64,000 bases of DNA from Brachybacterium sp. FME24 (GCF_014897705.1 NZ_JABUXV010000015.1:1-64000), one strand, 5' to 3'. Shown: positions 19,285 to 29,897, numbered from the stretch's first letter. Program-made: numbers and translations. Notes: generated from the sequence alone by a model not told the origin.

Positions 19285-21219
19285 TCAGCTGCCGGTGGGG
19301 CGGCGGAAGCTCTTCCGCTTCGTGTCGTGGCGGGAGTTGCGGTCCCCGTCCTGGCGGCCGCCACGGTCGCTGCCGTGGCTGCTGTGAGCGCCCTTGCCGC
19401 CGCGGGGCCCGTTGTCCGGGCTGATGCGCAGGGACCGGCCGCCGACTCGGGCCTTGGCGATGCGGTCGATCTGCTCCTCGTCGAGGGAACCCCGGATCTG
19501 CACCAGCGCGAAGCTGGGGAAGATCTGGATCTTGCCGACGTCCTTGCCGTTCAGGCCACCTTCACCGGTGATGGCTCCGACGATGGCCGGCGGTCGTGCA
19601 CCGTGGGTGTGGCCCACGCCGATCTTGTACGAGGTGTAGCCATGCTCGGTCTGCACCTCGCCACGGGGACCCTGGTCGCGGTCGCCGCGGGAGCGGTCCT
19701 CTCCGCTGGAGAGCTTCGCAGTGAAGTCCGCCTCCTCGGTGGCGGTGCCGGGGCCGTCATCCCCCACGGTCATCGCGCCGAGCACGGCGGCGAGCTCGAG
19801 CGGATCGACGTCGTTCTCCGCGACGAACTCGCTGATCTGCTCGCGGTAGAGCTCCAAGCGACCGCGCCCGATGCGCTCAGGAACCTGGGTGAGCAGCTCC
19901 GCCAGGCGGTGCTTGGACACGTCGCGGGGCGACGGGATGACCGCCTCCTCGAGGGTCTGCTTGGTGACGCGCTCGATGTTCTTCAGCGTCCGGCGCTCGT
20001 GGGGGCCGATGAAGGTCAGGGCCTCACCGGAGCGTCCGGCGCGACCGGTGCGGCCGACGCGGTGGACGTAGGCGTCGGGCTCGCGCGGCACGTCGAAGTT
20101 CACGACCAGACCGATGCGCTCGACGTCGAGGCCGCGGGCGGCGACGTCGGTCGCGACGAGCACCTGGAGCGATCCGTCACGCAGGCGCTCGATGATCTTC
20201 TCGCGCTCCTTCTGAGGCACATCACCACTGATGGATGCGGCGACCAGGCCGCGCGAGACGAGCGCCGAGCCGACCTCCTCCGCCGCGGCGCGGGTACGCA
20301 CGAAGACGATGGCGGCTTCGGCCTCCGAGGTCGCGAGCACGCGGGCGAGGGCGCCGGTGCGATGCCGGAAGGGGACCACTGCGTAGGTCTGGTGGACGCT
20401 CTTGACCGTGGAGGACTGCGCGGACACGCTCACGCGCACCGGGTCCTTCATGTGGTTCTGGGCGACGCGCTGGATGGCCGACGGCATGGTCGCGGAGAAC
20501 AGGGCGATCTGACGGCTGGCGGGGGAGTGGGACAGGATCTCCTCGACGTCCTCCGCGAAGCCCATGCGCAGCATCTCGTCGGCCTCGTCGAGGACGGAGA
20601 AGCGGATGGAGTCCAGGCGCAGGTTGGTGCGACGCATGTGGTCCATCACGCGGCCGGGGGTGCCGACCACGACCTGTGCACCGCGCGCGAGGGCACGCTC
20701 CTGCGGGCCGTACGGGGACCCGCCGTACAGGGCGATCACGTCGAGGCCGCCGATCGCGGTGGCGAAGGAGGAGATCGCATCGGCGACCTGCATCGCGAGC
20801 TCGCGAGTCGGGGCGAGGACCAGGGCCTGCACCTGACGCAGCGAAGGATCGACCGCGGCGAGCAGAGGGAGGCCGAAGGCGGCGGTCTTGCCGGTGCCGG
20901 TCTGCGCGACGCCGATCACGTCACGGCCCTCGAGCAGCGGCGGGATCGTGCGGGACTGGATCGCGGACGGGACGGTGAAGCCGAGCTCGTCGACCGCCCG
21001 ACGCAGTGCGGGAGGCAGGGCGATGTCATCGAAGCTGGGCTCCGCAGGGGTGTCGGACTTCGTCGGCGTCTGGGGGGCCGCGGACTCGACCGGTGCTGCG
21101 GACTTCGCCGTCTGAGTCTCTGCGGTGGTCTCTGCTGCCGGGGCGGTGCCGTCGACGTTCTCCTCAGCTGCGGGAGCGGCAGCAGATTCGAGGTTCTGGG
21201 CAGGGGCGGTGTCAGTCAT
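19285..21219 (-). CDS. DEAD-box RNA helicase (DeaD/CsdA-like)
   Basis: The 644-aa ATP-dependent RNA helicase has a ~85-residue Ala/Glu/Thr-rich N-terminus and the Q-motif. The core motifs follow: AQTGTGKTAAFGLP (I), PTRELA (Ia), DEADEML (II), SAT (III) and HRVGRTGRAGRSG (VI). A DbpA-type RNA-binding domain follows, ending in SFALVQI near residue 570, and then a Gly/Arg/Asp-rich tail. Likely roles are ribosome assembly and RNA unwinding in the cold. The ATG at 21219 follows AAAGGA; the frame is open further upstream without an RBS. Confidence 0.94.
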   Translation of the reverse strand: MTDTAPAQNLESAAAPAAEENVDGTAPAAETTAETQTAKSAAPVESAAPQTPTKSDTPAEPSFDDIALPPALRRAVDELGFTVPSAIQSRTIPPLLEGRDVIGVAQTGTGKTAAFGLPLLAAVDPSLRQVQALVLAPTRELAMQVADAISSFATAIGGLDVIALYGGSPYGPQERALARGAQVVVGTPGRVMDHMRRTNLRLDSIRFSVLDEADEMLRMGFAEDVEEILSHSPASRQIALFSATMPSAIQRVAQNHMKDPVRVSVSAQSSTVKSVHQTYAVVPFRHRTGALARVLATSEAEAAIVFVRTRAAAEEVGSALVSRGLVAASISGDVPQKEREKIIERLRDGSLQVLVATDVAARGLDVERIGLVVNFDVPREPDAYVHRVGRTGRAGRSGEALTFIGPHERRTLKNIERVTKQTLEEAVIPSPRDVSKHRLAELLTQVPERIGRGRLELYREQISEFVAENDVDPLELAAVLGAMTVGDDGPGTATEEADFTAKLSSGEDRSRGDRDQGPRGEVQTEHGYTSYKIGVGHTHGARPPAIVGAITGEGGLNGKDVGKIQIFPSFALVQIRGSLDEEQIDRIAKARVGGRSLRISPDNGPRGGKGAHSSHGSDRGGRQDGDRNSRHDTKRKSFRRPTGS

Positions 21220-21540
21220 AACGTCCTTTGAAGGGTGGGAGAAAACAGGAAGCCCTCGCAGGTCGCAGGGCGTGAGTGCCCTGGCAGATCGCGGTGTGAG
21301 ACGCGCACGGTATGAACAGCGCAGCACGAGCGACAACGGGCTCGAAAGACCCGCAATACCGCAGGTCGGACAAGGTCTGAGTCTACGGGTGACAGGGCCG
21401 GGAGGACAGAGGGCCGTGCGCGAGATCGCTCACCCTGCGCGGTACGCTGTGGAGTCCGCGCCCCCGGGCGCGGAGGACTGCGGTCCACCCTCACGGGCGG
21501 ACCGGCCCTGCCCCCATCGACTTACTGTGAAGGACACCTC

Positions 21541-23364
21541 GTGCTGCGCACCCATTCCGCCGGCGCGCTCCGCTCGGAGCACATCGGACAGACCGTCACC
21601 CTTACCGGCTGGATCGGCCGTCGCCGTGACCACGGCGGCGTGACGTTCCTCGATCTGCGCGATGCGAGCGGCGTCGCCCAGGTGGTGGTCCGTGAGGACG
21701 ATGCCCTGCACCTGCGCAACGAGTACGTGCTGAAGGTGGTCGGCACGGTGGGTCGCCGACCGCAGGGCAACGAGAACCCGCTGCTGCCCACCGGTGACAT
21801 CGAGGTCACCGCGGATCAGGTCGAGGTGCTGAGCACCTCGGCGCCCTTGCCGTTCCAGCTCGACGAGCACTCCGAGGTCGGCGAAGAGGCACGCCTGCAC
21901 TACCGCTACCTGGACCTGCGCCGGCAGGGACCGGCCGCGGCGCTGCGACTGCGCTCCGACGTGAACCGCGCCGCGCGCGACACCCTGCTCGATCAGGGCT
22001 TCCTCGAGGTCGAGACGCCGACCCTGACCCGCTCCACCCCGGAGGGCGCGCGTGACTTCCTGGTGCCCGCGCGTCTCGCACCCGGATCGTGGTACGCGCT
22101 GCCGCAGTCCCCGCAGCTGTTCAAGCAGCTGCTGATGGTCGGTGGCGTCGAGAAGTACTTCCAGCTCGCCCGCTGCTACCGCGACGAGGACTTCCGTGCG
22201 GACCGTCAGCCCGAGTTCACCCAGCTCGACGTCGAGATGAGCTTCGTGGACCAGGAGGACGTCCTCGCCCTGGCCGAAGAGATCCTCACCGCGGTGTGGG
22301 CCAAGGGCGGCCACCAGGTCACCACCCCGTTCCCCCGCATCACCTATGCCGAGTCGATGCGCCGCTTCGGCTCCGACAAGCCGGACCTCCGCTTCGACCT
22401 CGAGCTGGTCGAGATGACGGAATACTTCCAGGACACCCCCTTCCGCGTCTTCCAGTCGCCCTACGTCGGGGCGATCGTCATGACCGGGGGCGCGTCTCAG
22501 CCGCGCCGTCAGCTCGATGCGTGGCAGGAATGGGCCAAGCAGCGCGGCGCCAAGGGCCTCGCGTACGTCCTCGTCCAGGAGGACGGCACGTTGACCGGGC
22601 CGGTCTCCAAGAACATCTCCGAGGCGGAGAAGAGCGGCCTCCTGGAGGCGACCGGCGCTGCCGTGGGTGACTGCATCTTCTTCGCGGCCGGCGAGGTGAA
22701 GGCATCCCGCGCCCTGCTCGGCGCGGCCCGCAACGAGATCGCAGAGCGACTGGGACTCATCGACCGCGACGCGTTCGCGTTCGTGTGGGTCGTGGACGCA
22801 CCGATGTTCGAGCCCGCCGCGGAGGCTCGCGCCGCCGGGGACGTCGCTGTGGGCGAGGGCTCCTGGACTGCTGTCCATCACGCCTTCACGTCACCGAAGC
22901 CGGAGTTCATGGACTCCTTCGACACGGATCCGGACTCGGCCCTCGCGTACGCCTACGACATCGTGTGCAACGGCAACGAGATCGGTGGCGGCTCGATCCG
23001 TATCCACGACCAGTCCGTGCAGCAGCGCGTCTTCTCGGTCATGGGTATCAGCGAGGAGGATGCGCAGGAGAAGTTCGGCTTCCTGCTCGATGCCTTCCAG
23101 TTCGGAGCCCCGCCCCACGGCGGCATCGCGTTCGGCTGGGACCGGATCGTCGCCCTGCTCGCCGGGGAGGACTCCATCCGCGAAGTCATCGCCTTCCCCA
23201 AGACCGGAAACGGCTACGACCCGCTGACCGCGGCGCCCGCGCCCATCACCCCGCAGCAGCGCAAGGAAGCCGGGGTCGACGCCAAGTCGGCCTCGCGCAG
23301 CGAGAAGCGCGACGGGGAGAGGGCCGACGGCAGGACGAGAGACGGGGCGGACACGACCGCCTGA
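21541..23364 (+). CDS. aspS: Aspartyl-tRNA synthetase
   Basis: Class II synthetase of 607 aa of the bacterial type. It has an OB-fold anticodon-binding domain (about 1-110, [19 protein letters not shown]), catalytic motifs with [25 protein letters not shown], the GAD insertion domain (about 300-420) and the C-terminal [20 protein letters not shown]. The GTG start follows GAAGGA. Whether it also charges tRNA-Asn cannot be read from this window; no gatCAB is here. The last ~25 residues are a basic, low-complexity tail. Confidence 0.96.
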   Translation: MLRTHSAGALRSEHIGQTVTLTGWIGRRRDHGGVTFLDLRDASGVAQVVVREDDALHLRNEYVLKVVGTVGRRPQGNENPLLPTGDIEVTADQVEVLSTSAPLPFQLDEHSEVGEEARLHYRYLDLRRQGPAAALRLRSDVNRAARDTLLDQGFLEVETPTLTRSTPEGARDFLVPARLAPGSWYALPQSPQLFKQLLMVGGVEKYFQLARCYRDEDFRADRQPEFTQLDVEMSFVDQEDVLALAEEILTAVWAKGGHQVTTPFPRITYAESMRRFGSDKPDLRFDLELVEMTEYFQDTPFRVFQSPYVGAIVMTGGASQPRRQLDAWQEWAKQRGAKGLAYVLVQEDGTLTGPVSKNISEAEKSGLLEATGAAVGDCIFFAAGEVKASRALLGAARNEIAERLGLIDRDAFAFVWVVDAPMFEPAAEARAAGDVAVGEGSWTAVHHAFTSPKPEFMDSFDTDPDSALAYAYDIVCNGNEIGGGSIRIHDQSVQQRVFSVMGISEEDAQEKFGFLLDAFQFGAPPHGGIAFGWDRIVALLAGEDSIREVIAFPKTGNGYDPLTAAPAPITPQQRKEAGVDAKSASRSEKRDGERADGRTRDGADTTA

Positions 23365-23379
23365 GAGCTCTCCATGCCC

Positions 23380-23417
23380 GAGAACGGCCCACGCGATCCG
23401 TCGCGTGGGCCGTTCTC
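23380..23417. terminator. Bidirectional terminator between aspS and the DUF3043 gene
   Basis: A perfect 17-bp stem (23380-23396 with 23401-23417) with loop TCCG, between the ends of convergent genes. Confidence 0.85.
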
Positions 23418-23489
23418 ATCGGACAGGGCAGCCATCGTTGCGGCTGACGGGCACGGCGGCAGTCGGAACTGTTCCGTGCAGAGGTCGGA

Positions 23490-24080
23490 TCAGCGAGGCG
23501 TCTCGCCGTGCTTGACCTGGGCGCGGGGGAGCCGGAAACGGCGGATCTGGATCGCGCGCATGATTCCGTAGCCGACCAGACCACCGCTGACGGAACCGAA
23601 CTCCTCCGTGATGCGCTTGCGCAGATGGCGGCGCAGGAGGAACGAATCGATCACGCAGACGAGGATGCCGCCCCACAGCACGACGATCATCCCCGTGCTC
23701 ATCGCGAGGTACAGGTCCGGTCGGAGCAGCGGCATGATCAAGGCGACCAGCATGAAGATCAACGCGATCGGGAAGAAGTACTCGGCCACATTCCGCCGGG
23801 AGTCGACGAGATCCCGTACGAGGCGGCGCTCCGGCCCTCGATGCTGCAGCGGCATCTTCTTCTCGTCACCGGTCATCAGCGCTTGCTGGGACTCCGCCCG
23901 CTCCTTGGCGGCTCGTTGGCGGTCCCGCTTGCGAGCCTCCTTGCGGTCGTCGACCACGAGGGGTCGCCGACGGGCCGCCTCGGCCTCCTTGCGCGTACGG
24001 GTGGGCCGGCCCTTGGAGCCGGGGCGCGCTGGCTGCTCCGGCTCGGGGCTCTTGGGAGTCTCAGACTTGCGGAAGATCAC
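23490..24080 (-). CDS. DUF3043 domain-containing membrane protein
   Basis: The 196-aa protein is restricted, as far as I know, to Actinomycetota. It has a long charged N-terminus (about 1-95, Arg/Lys/Glu rich, including RDLVDSRRNVAEYFFP), two hydrophobic helices (about 100-115 and 123-145) and a basic C-terminal segment with HLRKRITEEFG. No function is assigned to the family. The GTG start has no RBS and lies six bases after the -10 TAGAAT, so the mRNA may be leaderless. It is divergent from the M20 dipeptidase. Confidence 0.88.
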   Translation of the reverse strand: MIFRKSETPKSPEPEQPARPGSKGRPTRTRKEAEAARRRPLVVDDRKEARKRDRQRAAKERAESQQALMTGDEKKMPLQHRGPERRLVRDLVDSRRNVAEYFFPIALIFMLVALIMPLLRPDLYLAMSTGMIVVLWGGILVCVIDSFLLRRHLRKRITEEFGSVSGGLVGYGIMRAIQIRRFRLPRAQVKHGETPR

Positions 24081-24086
24081 CGTGGC

Positions 24087-24092
24087 ATTCTA
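24087..24092 (-). promoter_or_regulatory. -10 element for the leaderless DUF3043 gene
   Basis: On the minus strand TAGAAT is followed by six bases and the GTG start codon at 24080. No Shine-Dalgarno sequence fits in the gap. Confidence 0.55.
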
Positions 24093-24170
24093 GGCAAAGT
24101 CCCCTGTGATTCCCCGGTACGTGCTGCGTGACATGCTTCTCCGTGCCCCGAGGTCGGGTGGTCCGAGCGG

Positions 24171-24176
24171 TAACGT
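24171..24176 (+). promoter_or_regulatory. -10 element for the leaderless M20 dipeptidase gene
   Basis: TAACGT is followed by seven bases and the ATG at 24184, with no RBS between. Confidence 0.5.
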
Positions 24177-24183
24177 GATCGTC

Positions 24184-25599
24184 ATGAGCTCTTCGAACGG
24201 ACCTTCAGATCTCACCGCTGAGCGCGCTCGCGACGTGGCGATCGACACTCTTCGCCTCGAGCTCGAGGCCTTGCTGCCCGGCGCTGTCGAAGACCTCAAG
24301 GATCTCGTGCGCATCCCGTCCATCGCGTTCGACGGATACGATCGCGAACCCGTGCAGCGCAGTGCCGAGGCTGTCGCAGCGCTGCTGCGCGGGGCAGGGA
24401 TGACCGAGGTGAGCATCGAGTCCGTCGAGGGCGGCGCGCCTGCCGTGATCGGCAGGACGCCGGCCGCCGAGGGCTGTCCTACGGTCCTGCTGTACGCGCA
24501 CCATGACGTGCAGCCCACCGGTGACGTCGCCGACTGGAGCACCGCGCCATTCGAGCCCGTCCAGCGCGGGCGCCGGCTCTTCGGCCGCGGAGCGTCCGAC
24601 GACAAGGCGGGCGTCATGGCGCACGTGACCGCACTGCGCCTGGTCGGCGAGGAGCTCGCGGCCGACGGCGTCGGGGTGACCGTCTTCGTCGAGGGGGAGG
24701 AGGAGGCGGGTTCCCCGACCTTCCGTCCCTTCATCGAGGCGCACCGCGATGCCCTTGCCGCGGATCTGATCATCGTGGCGGATTCCGCCAACTGGGCGGT
24801 GGGCACTCCGGCACTGACCACCAGCCTGCGCGGTCTCGTCGACGTGGTGGTCGAAGTGCGCGCTCTGGATCATGCCGTGCACTCGGGCTTGTTCGGGGGC
24901 CCGGTGATGGATTCCCTCACCCAGCTCGCCCGGCTCCTGGCGACTCTGCACGATGACGACGGTAAGGTCGCCGTCGAGGGACTGGCGCGGGCCCAGGACC
25001 CGAGCATCGAGATGGACGAGGGGGACTTCCGTCGTGATGCGGGGGTCCCGGACGGGGTCGAACTCTCGGGCACCGGACCGCTCACGGCCCGACTGTGGAC
25101 CCGCCCGGCCCTGTCCGTGATCGGTATCGATGCCCCCGCAGTCCGCGAGGCCTCGAACACACTGGTGCCGGTCTCCCGGGCGAAGGTGTCCCTGCGCCTT
25201 CCCCCGGGGGAGGATCCCGACTCCGCGATGGAAGCCCTGGTCGCGCATCTGGAGCGCCACACCCCGCCGACCGCTCAGGTCACGGTGCATCCCGGGGAGA
25301 AGGGCAGGCCGTACAGCGCCCGTCAGGATTCCCCGGCGATGGACCTTGCTCGCACCGCGCTCGGGGAGGCCTGGGGCACAGCGGCCGTGGACACCGGCCT
25401 CGGCGGCTCCATCCCCTTCATCGCGGATCTGATCGAGGTGTTCCCGCAGGCCGAAGTGCTGGTCACCGGGGTGGAAGATCCGGAGTCCCGGGCGCATGGG
25501 GTCGACGAATCCCTGCACCTCGATGAGTTCGCCAAGGTCTGCCTGGCCGAGGCGCTCCTGCTTCGCGACGCGGGCAGCCTGAATCGGGGGCGCGCGTGA
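24184..25599 (+). CDS. M20-family dipeptidase
   Basis: Zinc metallopeptidase of 471 aa, M20/M28-type di-zinc fold. Metal and catalytic residues are seen in YAHHDVQPTGD (His, Asp), GRGASDDKAGV (bridging Asp), VEGEEEAGSP (general base Glu and Glu ligand), IIVADSANW (Asp) and the C-terminal GVDESLHLDEF (His). The dimerisation (lid) domain starts near LDHAVHSGLFGG. It likely cleaves dipeptides or related N-acyl amino acids in the cytosol. An in-frame GTG at 24175 is a weaker start. The next gene overlaps its stop (GTGA). Confidence 0.9.
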   Translation: MSSSNGPSDLTAERARDVAIDTLRLELEALLPGAVEDLKDLVRIPSIAFDGYDREPVQRSAEAVAALLRGAGMTEVSIESVEGGAPAVIGRTPAAEGCPTVLLYAHHDVQPTGDVADWSTAPFEPVQRGRRLFGRGASDDKAGVMAHVTALRLVGEELAADGVGVTVFVEGEEEAGSPTFRPFIEAHRDALAADLIIVADSANWAVGTPALTTSLRGLVDVVVEVRALDHAVHSGLFGGPVMDSLTQLARLLATLHDDDGKVAVEGLARAQDPSIEMDEGDFRRDAGVPDGVELSGTGPLTARLWTRPALSVIGIDAPAVREASNTLVPVSRAKVSLRLPPGEDPDSAMEALVAHLERHTPPTAQVTVHPGEKGRPYSARQDSPAMDLARTALGEAWGTAAVDTGLGGSIPFIADLIEVFPQAEVLVTGVEDPESRAHGVDESLHLDEFAKVCLAEALLLRDAGSLNRGRA

Positions 25600-25865
25600 G
25601 CGGCGCCGAGCGGAAACCGGGCCAGGGGAGCCCGACGGTTTCGGCCGCGACGATCCCGCTGCTGTTCCTCGGGTTGGTAATCGGCTTCTTCGCCGGATAC
25701 TTCCTCCTGTGGTGGGGAGTCCTCGTCGTCATCGCTCTCAGTGCTGCGGCCTTCGCAGCGGTGATGGCAGGCAAGAGCCGCGATGCCGCAACTGCGGCGA
25801 TCCTCGGCGTCCTGGCCGGGTACGGGATCCTGGTGCTGCTGGCGATCTTCCGGGGTGTTCTCTGA
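25596..25865 (+). CDS. Small two-to-three-helix membrane protein, unknown
   Basis: An 89-aa protein with a 17-residue polar N-terminus and hydrophobic segments at about 19-36, 38-56 and 66-86. I do not recognise the family. The GTG start overlaps the dipeptidase stop by four bases, so translation is coupled to it; a joint role is inference only. Confidence 0.7.
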   Translation: MSGAERKPGQGSPTVSAATIPLLFLGLVIGFFAGYFLLWWGVLVVIALSAAAFAAVMAGKSRDAATAAILGVLAGYGILVLLAIFRGVL

Positions 25866-26005
25866 CCGCACCGGCCCCACGCGGCGAGCTGTCCTCCGTC
25901 CGGGCGGAATCGTCGGTCGAGCTCACAGCGATCGCCGGAATGCTCCCCAGGGTGGGTGAGCGGGATCGCCCCCCGCGCCGCTCCCCGTTCCGGTCGCTCG
26001 GGGCG

Positions 26006-26011
26006 TACCCT
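26006..26011 (+). promoter_or_regulatory. -10 element for the Fe-S carrier gene
   Basis: TACCCT lies 35 bases before the ATG at 26041. It gives a short leader carrying the RBS GAGGAGG. Confidence 0.35.
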
Positions 26012-26040
26012 GAGCTAACACGAGCTTCGAGGAGGACCTC

Positions 26041-26400
26041 ATGACCACGCCCACCACCGAGCGGCCCACCGCGGCGCACGACGTCACCCTCACGTCCGGC
26101 GCGGCCGAGAAGGTCACGTCGCTGCTGCAGCAGGAGGGCCGGGACGATCTGCGCCTGCGGATCGCCGTGCAGCCCGGGGGCTGCTCCGGACTGATCTATC
26201 AGCTCTACTTCGACGAGCGGATGATGGAGAACGACCTCGTCTCCGCATTCGACGGCGTCGAAGTCATCGTCGACAAGATGAGCAGCCCGTACCTCATGGG
26301 CGCGGTCATCGACTTCGCCGACACGATCGAGAAGCAGGGCTTCACGATCGACAACCCCAACGCAGGCAGCTCCTGCGCGTGCGGCGACTCCTTCGGCTGA
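26041..26400 (+). CDS. A-type iron-sulfur cluster carrier (ErpA/HesB family)
   Basis: The 119-aa protein shows the three cluster-binding cysteines of the family: one in PGGCSGLIYQ and two in SSCACGDSF. It is expected to deliver Fe-S clusters to apo-proteins; the Rieske protein QcrA encoded about 8 kb away is one possible client (inference). It is strongly ribosome-bound by sequence (GAGGAGG seven bases upstream). In mycobacteria the homologue likewise lies close to ctaC. Confidence 0.93.
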   Translation: MTTPTTERPTAAHDVTLTSGAAEKVTSLLQQEGRDDLRLRIAVQPGGCSGLIYQLYFDERMMENDLVSAFDGVEVIVDKMSSPYLMGAVIDFADTIEKQGFTIDNPNAGSSCACGDSFG

Positions 26401-26445
26401 TCGCTTTCCGATGGGCAGCGACTGATGCCCCTCGCGCTGGACGTC

Positions 26446-26494
26446 CGGGCCCGACTCGGTGACGATCTCGTCACCTGGTCGGGCCCGTTTTCTT
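26446..26494 (+). terminator. Rho-independent terminator after the Fe-S carrier gene
   Basis: The stem pairs 26446-26455 with 26478-26487, and 26458-26465 with 26468-26475, interrupted by a two-base internal loop. It is followed by TTTTCTT (26488-26494). This is the only hairpin in the window with a real U-tract. Confidence 0.88.
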
Positions 26495-26763
26495 GCCCGC
26501 CACAGCTGGGCGCAGATCACGGAGCGGTGACGGCGCGACGAGGAGGCGTGCCGATGCCATTCGCACGCCGGGAAACCCGTATGATGACAAGGTGCCGTCA
26601 TCCGGCAGGCCGTGCCTGCCGTCGCCTGCTCCTCGGAGGGGGCGCGGCACTGTGGGCATGTCCTCGCCCATATCTGTACCAACTCCGCAGTTCGGGGTCG
26701 GCTCGCGCTGTACAGCGCGGCGGGCATCGAGAGCCGGAGACGACGAGTGGAAGGTCATTCCCT
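26495..26763 (+). promoter_or_regulatory. ctaC promoter region and long leader
   Basis: No gene is visible in these 269 bases. TATGAT at 26580-26585 is a near-consensus -10, preceded by GC-rich DNA without a clear -35. It implies a leader of about 170 bases before the ctaC GTG, with GGAAGG at 26749-26754 as RBS. Such a leader could hold regulation, but I see no known riboswitch. Confidence 0.5.
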
Positions 26764-27687
26764 GTGATCCCCCAGGTCCCCCAGCGCTCGCGGCGCGGCC
26801 GCCGTATGGCGACAGCAGGCCTTGCCCTGGCCACACTGCTCCTGTCGGGCTGTACCGACGAGCAGCTGCGCGGCTTCCTGCCCGGCTACTCCGACGGCCA
26901 GGTCACGGACCAGACCGGTCGGATCACCGATCTCTGGGTCGGCGCCTGGTCCGTCCTCGTCATCGTCGGCCTCATCGTGTGGGGTCTGACCATCTGGTGC
27001 GCGATCGCCTACCGCCGCCGCAAGAACGACACCGGATTCCCGGTGCAGCTGCGCTACCACGTGCCCCTCGAGCTGATGTTCACGCTCGTTCCCGTCGTCA
27101 TGGTGCTCACCTTCTTCTACTTCACCCAGCGGGACACCCGCGAGGTCGAGATGCATGTGGCAGAGCCCGACTACACGGTGAACATCGTCGGCAAGCAGTG
27201 GAGCTGGGACTTCAACTACGTCGACGACGACGTCCATGAGCCCGCGGGCGTGCAGTCCTTCGCCACCGGTGAGGAGGGTGCCGCCGAGTCCCTGCCCGTG
27301 CTGTACCTCCCGGTCGGCGAGAGGGTCGAGTTCCGCCTCGACTCGCGCGATGTGGTCCATTCGTTCTGGGTCGTGGACTTCCTGTACAAGAAGGACATGA
27401 TGCCGGGCCATACCAATAGCTTCCAGGTGACCCCGACCCGTGAGGGGACCTATTCCGGCAAGTGCGCGGAGCTGTGCGGCGAATACCACTCCGACATGCT
27501 CTTCAACGTGGAGGTCGTCTCGCAGGAGGAGTTCGACGCACACATGCAGGATCTGAGGGATCAGGGCAACGAGGGTCAGCTCGGCGTGGATCTGAACCGC
27601 AACGAGGAGGAGTGGAGCATGCGCGAGAAGCATGACGACGCCGGTCCTCGCTACACCACCCCGACCACCGAGGGAGAGAACGAGTGA
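26764..27687 (+). CDS. ctaC: Cytochrome c oxidase subunit II
   Basis: CuA-bearing subunit of the aa3 oxidase, 307 aa, inserted in the membrane. It starts with a lipoprotein signal (LATLLLSGC, lipobox Cys near residue 27), then two TM helices (about 58-82 and 98-120) and a periplasmic cupredoxin domain. The CuA site is seen in VVHSFWV and [14 protein letters not shown]. The GTG at 26764 follows GGAAGG; an internal ATG at 26806 is a weaker alternative. Its stop overlaps ctaD. Confidence 0.95.
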   Translation: MIPQVPQRSRRGRRMATAGLALATLLLSGCTDEQLRGFLPGYSDGQVTDQTGRITDLWVGAWSVLVIVGLIVWGLTIWCAIAYRRRKNDTGFPVQLRYHVPLELMFTLVPVVMVLTFFYFTQRDTREVEMHVAEPDYTVNIVGKQWSWDFNYVDDDVHEPAGVQSFATGEEGAAESLPVLYLPVGERVEFRLDSRDVVHSFWVVDFLYKKDMMPGHTNSFQVTPTREGTYSGKCAELCGEYHSDMLFNVEVVSQEEFDAHMQDLRDQGNEGQLGVDLNRNEEEWSMREKHDDAGPRYTTPTTEGENE

Positions 27688-29396
27688 GCGCCGAGACGAC
27701 ATCCGCGCCGACCGCCCCAACGTCTGCGCGGTTCCAGAAGACCGAGGGCACCGGCCTCGGGAAGCACGTCTTCAATCTGCTCACGACCACCGATCACAAG
27801 CTGATCGGCCTGATGTACATGGGTATGGCGTTCGCGTTCTTCTCGTTCGGCGGCCTGCTGGCGCTCGGCATCCGCACGGAGCTGTGGGAGCCGGGTCTGC
27901 AGGTCGTGGTCTCCAAGGACCAGTACAACCAGCTGTTCACGATGCACGGCACGATCATGCTGCTCATGTTCGGCACGCCACTGTTCAACGGTTTCGCGAA
28001 CTACCTGGTGCCGCTCCAGATCGGCGCCGTGGACATGGCGTTCCCGCGCTTGAACATGTTCGCCTTCTGGATCACGCTGTTCGGTTCGCTGATCGTGGTG
28101 GCCGGCTTCCTCACCCCGCAGGGTGCCGCGTCGTTCGGCTGGTTCGCCTACGCGCCGCTGTCGGACACCACGTTCTCCCCGGGCCTCGGCGGTGATCTCT
28201 GGGTCTTCGGATTGGCGTTGCAGGGCTTCGGCACCATCCTGGGCTCGGTCAACTTCATCACCACGATCCTCTGCATGCGCATGCCCGGCATGACCATGTT
28301 CCGGATGCCGATCTTCACCTGGAACATCCTCATCACCGCTGTGCTGGTGCTGATGGCCTTCCCGCCGCTCGCCTCTGCGCTGCTGGCGCTCGGCGCGGAT
28401 CGCCGTTTCGATGCGCAGATCTTCAATCCGGAGAACGGTGGTGCGGTGCTGTGGCAGCACCTGTTCTGGTTCTTCGGGCACCCCGAGGTCTACGTGCTCG
28501 CGCTGCCCTTCTTCGGCATCGCCTCCGAGATCATCCCGGTCTTCTCGCGCAAACCGATCTTCGGGTACAAGACCCTGGTGGGCGCGACGATCTCCATCGC
28601 CGCCCTGTCGGTGACCGTGTGGGCGCACCACATGTACAGCACCGGCGCGGTGATGCTGGACTTCTTCGCCTTCATGACCATGCTCATCGCCGTGCCCACG
28701 GGCGTGAAGTTCTTCAACTGGATCGGCACGATGTGGCAAGGGTCGTTGACTTTCGAGACCCCGATGCTCTTCACGCTCGGCTTCCTGACGACCTTCATCT
28801 TCGGCGGACTGACCGGGGTGATCCTGTCGTCGCCGGTGCTTGACTTCATCATCACCGACACCTACTTCGTCGTCGCGCACTTCCACTACGTGATGGCCGG
28901 CACCGTGGTCTTCGAGATGTTCGCCGGCTTCTACTTCTGGTGGCCGAAGATGTTCGGGTACAAGCTCAGCGAGAGCATCGGCAAGCTCCACTTCTGGCTG
29001 CTGACGATCGGGTTCCACATGACCTTCCTCGTCCAGCACTGGCTGGGCGTCGAAGGAGCCCCGCGGCGGTACGTGAACTACCTGGCTGAGGACGACTTCG
29101 GCTGGCTGAACCAGGTCTCCACGATCGGCGCCGTGATCATGGGTGCCTCGACCCTGCCCTTCATCCTGAACGTGGTGCTGACGCACCTCAAGGGAAAGAA
29201 GGTCGAGGTCGACGACCCGTGGGGTTACGGAGCCTCGCTCGAGTGGGCCACGTCCTGCCCGCCGCCGCGACACAACTTCCATTCCCTGCCCCGAGTCCGC
29301 TCCGAGCGTCCTGCTTTCGACCTCCACCATCCGGAGGTGGCACTTCAGGACCACATGCTCGCGCAGGAGCCCGCAGTGAACACGAGGACCAACTGA
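27684..29396 (+). CDS. ctaD: Cytochrome c oxidase subunit I
   Basis: Catalytic haem-copper subunit of 570 aa with about 12 TM helices. Haem a/a3 and CuB ligands appear in [24 protein letters not shown] (CuB His and cross-linked Tyr), WAHHMYSTG and [11 protein letters not shown]. It reduces O2 using electrons delivered through QcrC and CtaC. The GTG start overlaps the ctaC stop (GTGA). The hydrophilic C-terminus ends in the usual DPWGYG-type region. Confidence 0.97.
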   Translation: MSAETTSAPTAPTSARFQKTEGTGLGKHVFNLLTTTDHKLIGLMYMGMAFAFFSFGGLLALGIRTELWEPGLQVVVSKDQYNQLFTMHGTIMLLMFGTPLFNGFANYLVPLQIGAVDMAFPRLNMFAFWITLFGSLIVVAGFLTPQGAASFGWFAYAPLSDTTFSPGLGGDLWVFGLALQGFGTILGSVNFITTILCMRMPGMTMFRMPIFTWNILITAVLVLMAFPPLASALLALGADRRFDAQIFNPENGGAVLWQHLFWFFGHPEVYVLALPFFGIASEIIPVFSRKPIFGYKTLVGATISIAALSVTVWAHHMYSTGAVMLDFFAFMTMLIAVPTGVKFFNWIGTMWQGSLTFETPMLFTLGFLTTFIFGGLTGVILSSPVLDFIITDTYFVVAHFHYVMAGTVVFEMFAGFYFWWPKMFGYKLSESIGKLHFWLLTIGFHMTFLVQHWLGVEGAPRRYVNYLAEDDFGWLNQVSTIGAVIMGASTLPFILNVVLTHLKGKKVEVDDPWGYGASLEWATSCPPPRHNFHSLPRVRSERPAFDLHHPEVALQDHMLAQEPAVNTRTN

Positions 29397-29397
29397 C

Positions 29398-29814
29398 ATG
29401 AGAGCATCTGCACAGATCTTCTGGATCCTGGGAATCTTCTTCCTGATCGTCGCCATCGGGTATGGCGTGGTCACCGGCAACTATGAGCCGCTGGGCATCG
29501 AGACTGCCGGCTTCCCCGCACTGCTCGGGACCGCGGGCCTCGCCTTCATGATCGCCATGTCCCTGTCCCTGGCAGCCCGCAAGAATGATGTGGGCCCGTC
29601 CGACGACTTGGACGCGGAGGTCGCCGACCACGGAGGCGTGCAGGGCAGCTTCGCGCCGTACAGCTGGGCTCCTCTGTGGGCCGCCATCGGCGCAGGCCTG
29701 TGCTTTCTGGGCGTCGCCGCCGGATGGTGGATCTTCGCCTTCGGCGTGATCTTCTCCCTTTACGGACTCCTCAGCTGGGTCCTCGAGTTCTCCGTGGGCC
29801 AGCACGAGCACTGA
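29398..29814 (+). CDS. ctaF: Cytochrome c oxidase subunit IV (actinobacterial CtaF)
   Basis: The 138-aa small subunit has four hydrophobic segments (about 6-26, 39-58, 90-107 and 109-128). This matches the actinobacterial subunit that always lies downstream of ctaD or ctaC and helps assemble the oxidase. It starts one base after the ctaD stop and is the last gene of the ctaC-ctaD-ctaF operon. Confidence 0.9.
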   Translation: MRASAQIFWILGIFFLIVAIGYGVVTGNYEPLGIETAGFPALLGTAGLAFMIAMSLSLAARKNDVGPSDDLDAEVADHGGVQGSFAPYSWAPLWAAIGAGLCFLGVAAGWWIFAFGVIFSLYGLLSWVLEFSVGQHEH

Positions 29815-29897
29815 CCGGCGCGCCGCCTGGTCGGCTCGATCCCTTTCGGGAGGAGCCGGACCTGGTCGGCACTGCACCGACGCGAGGCGGGTTCTCG

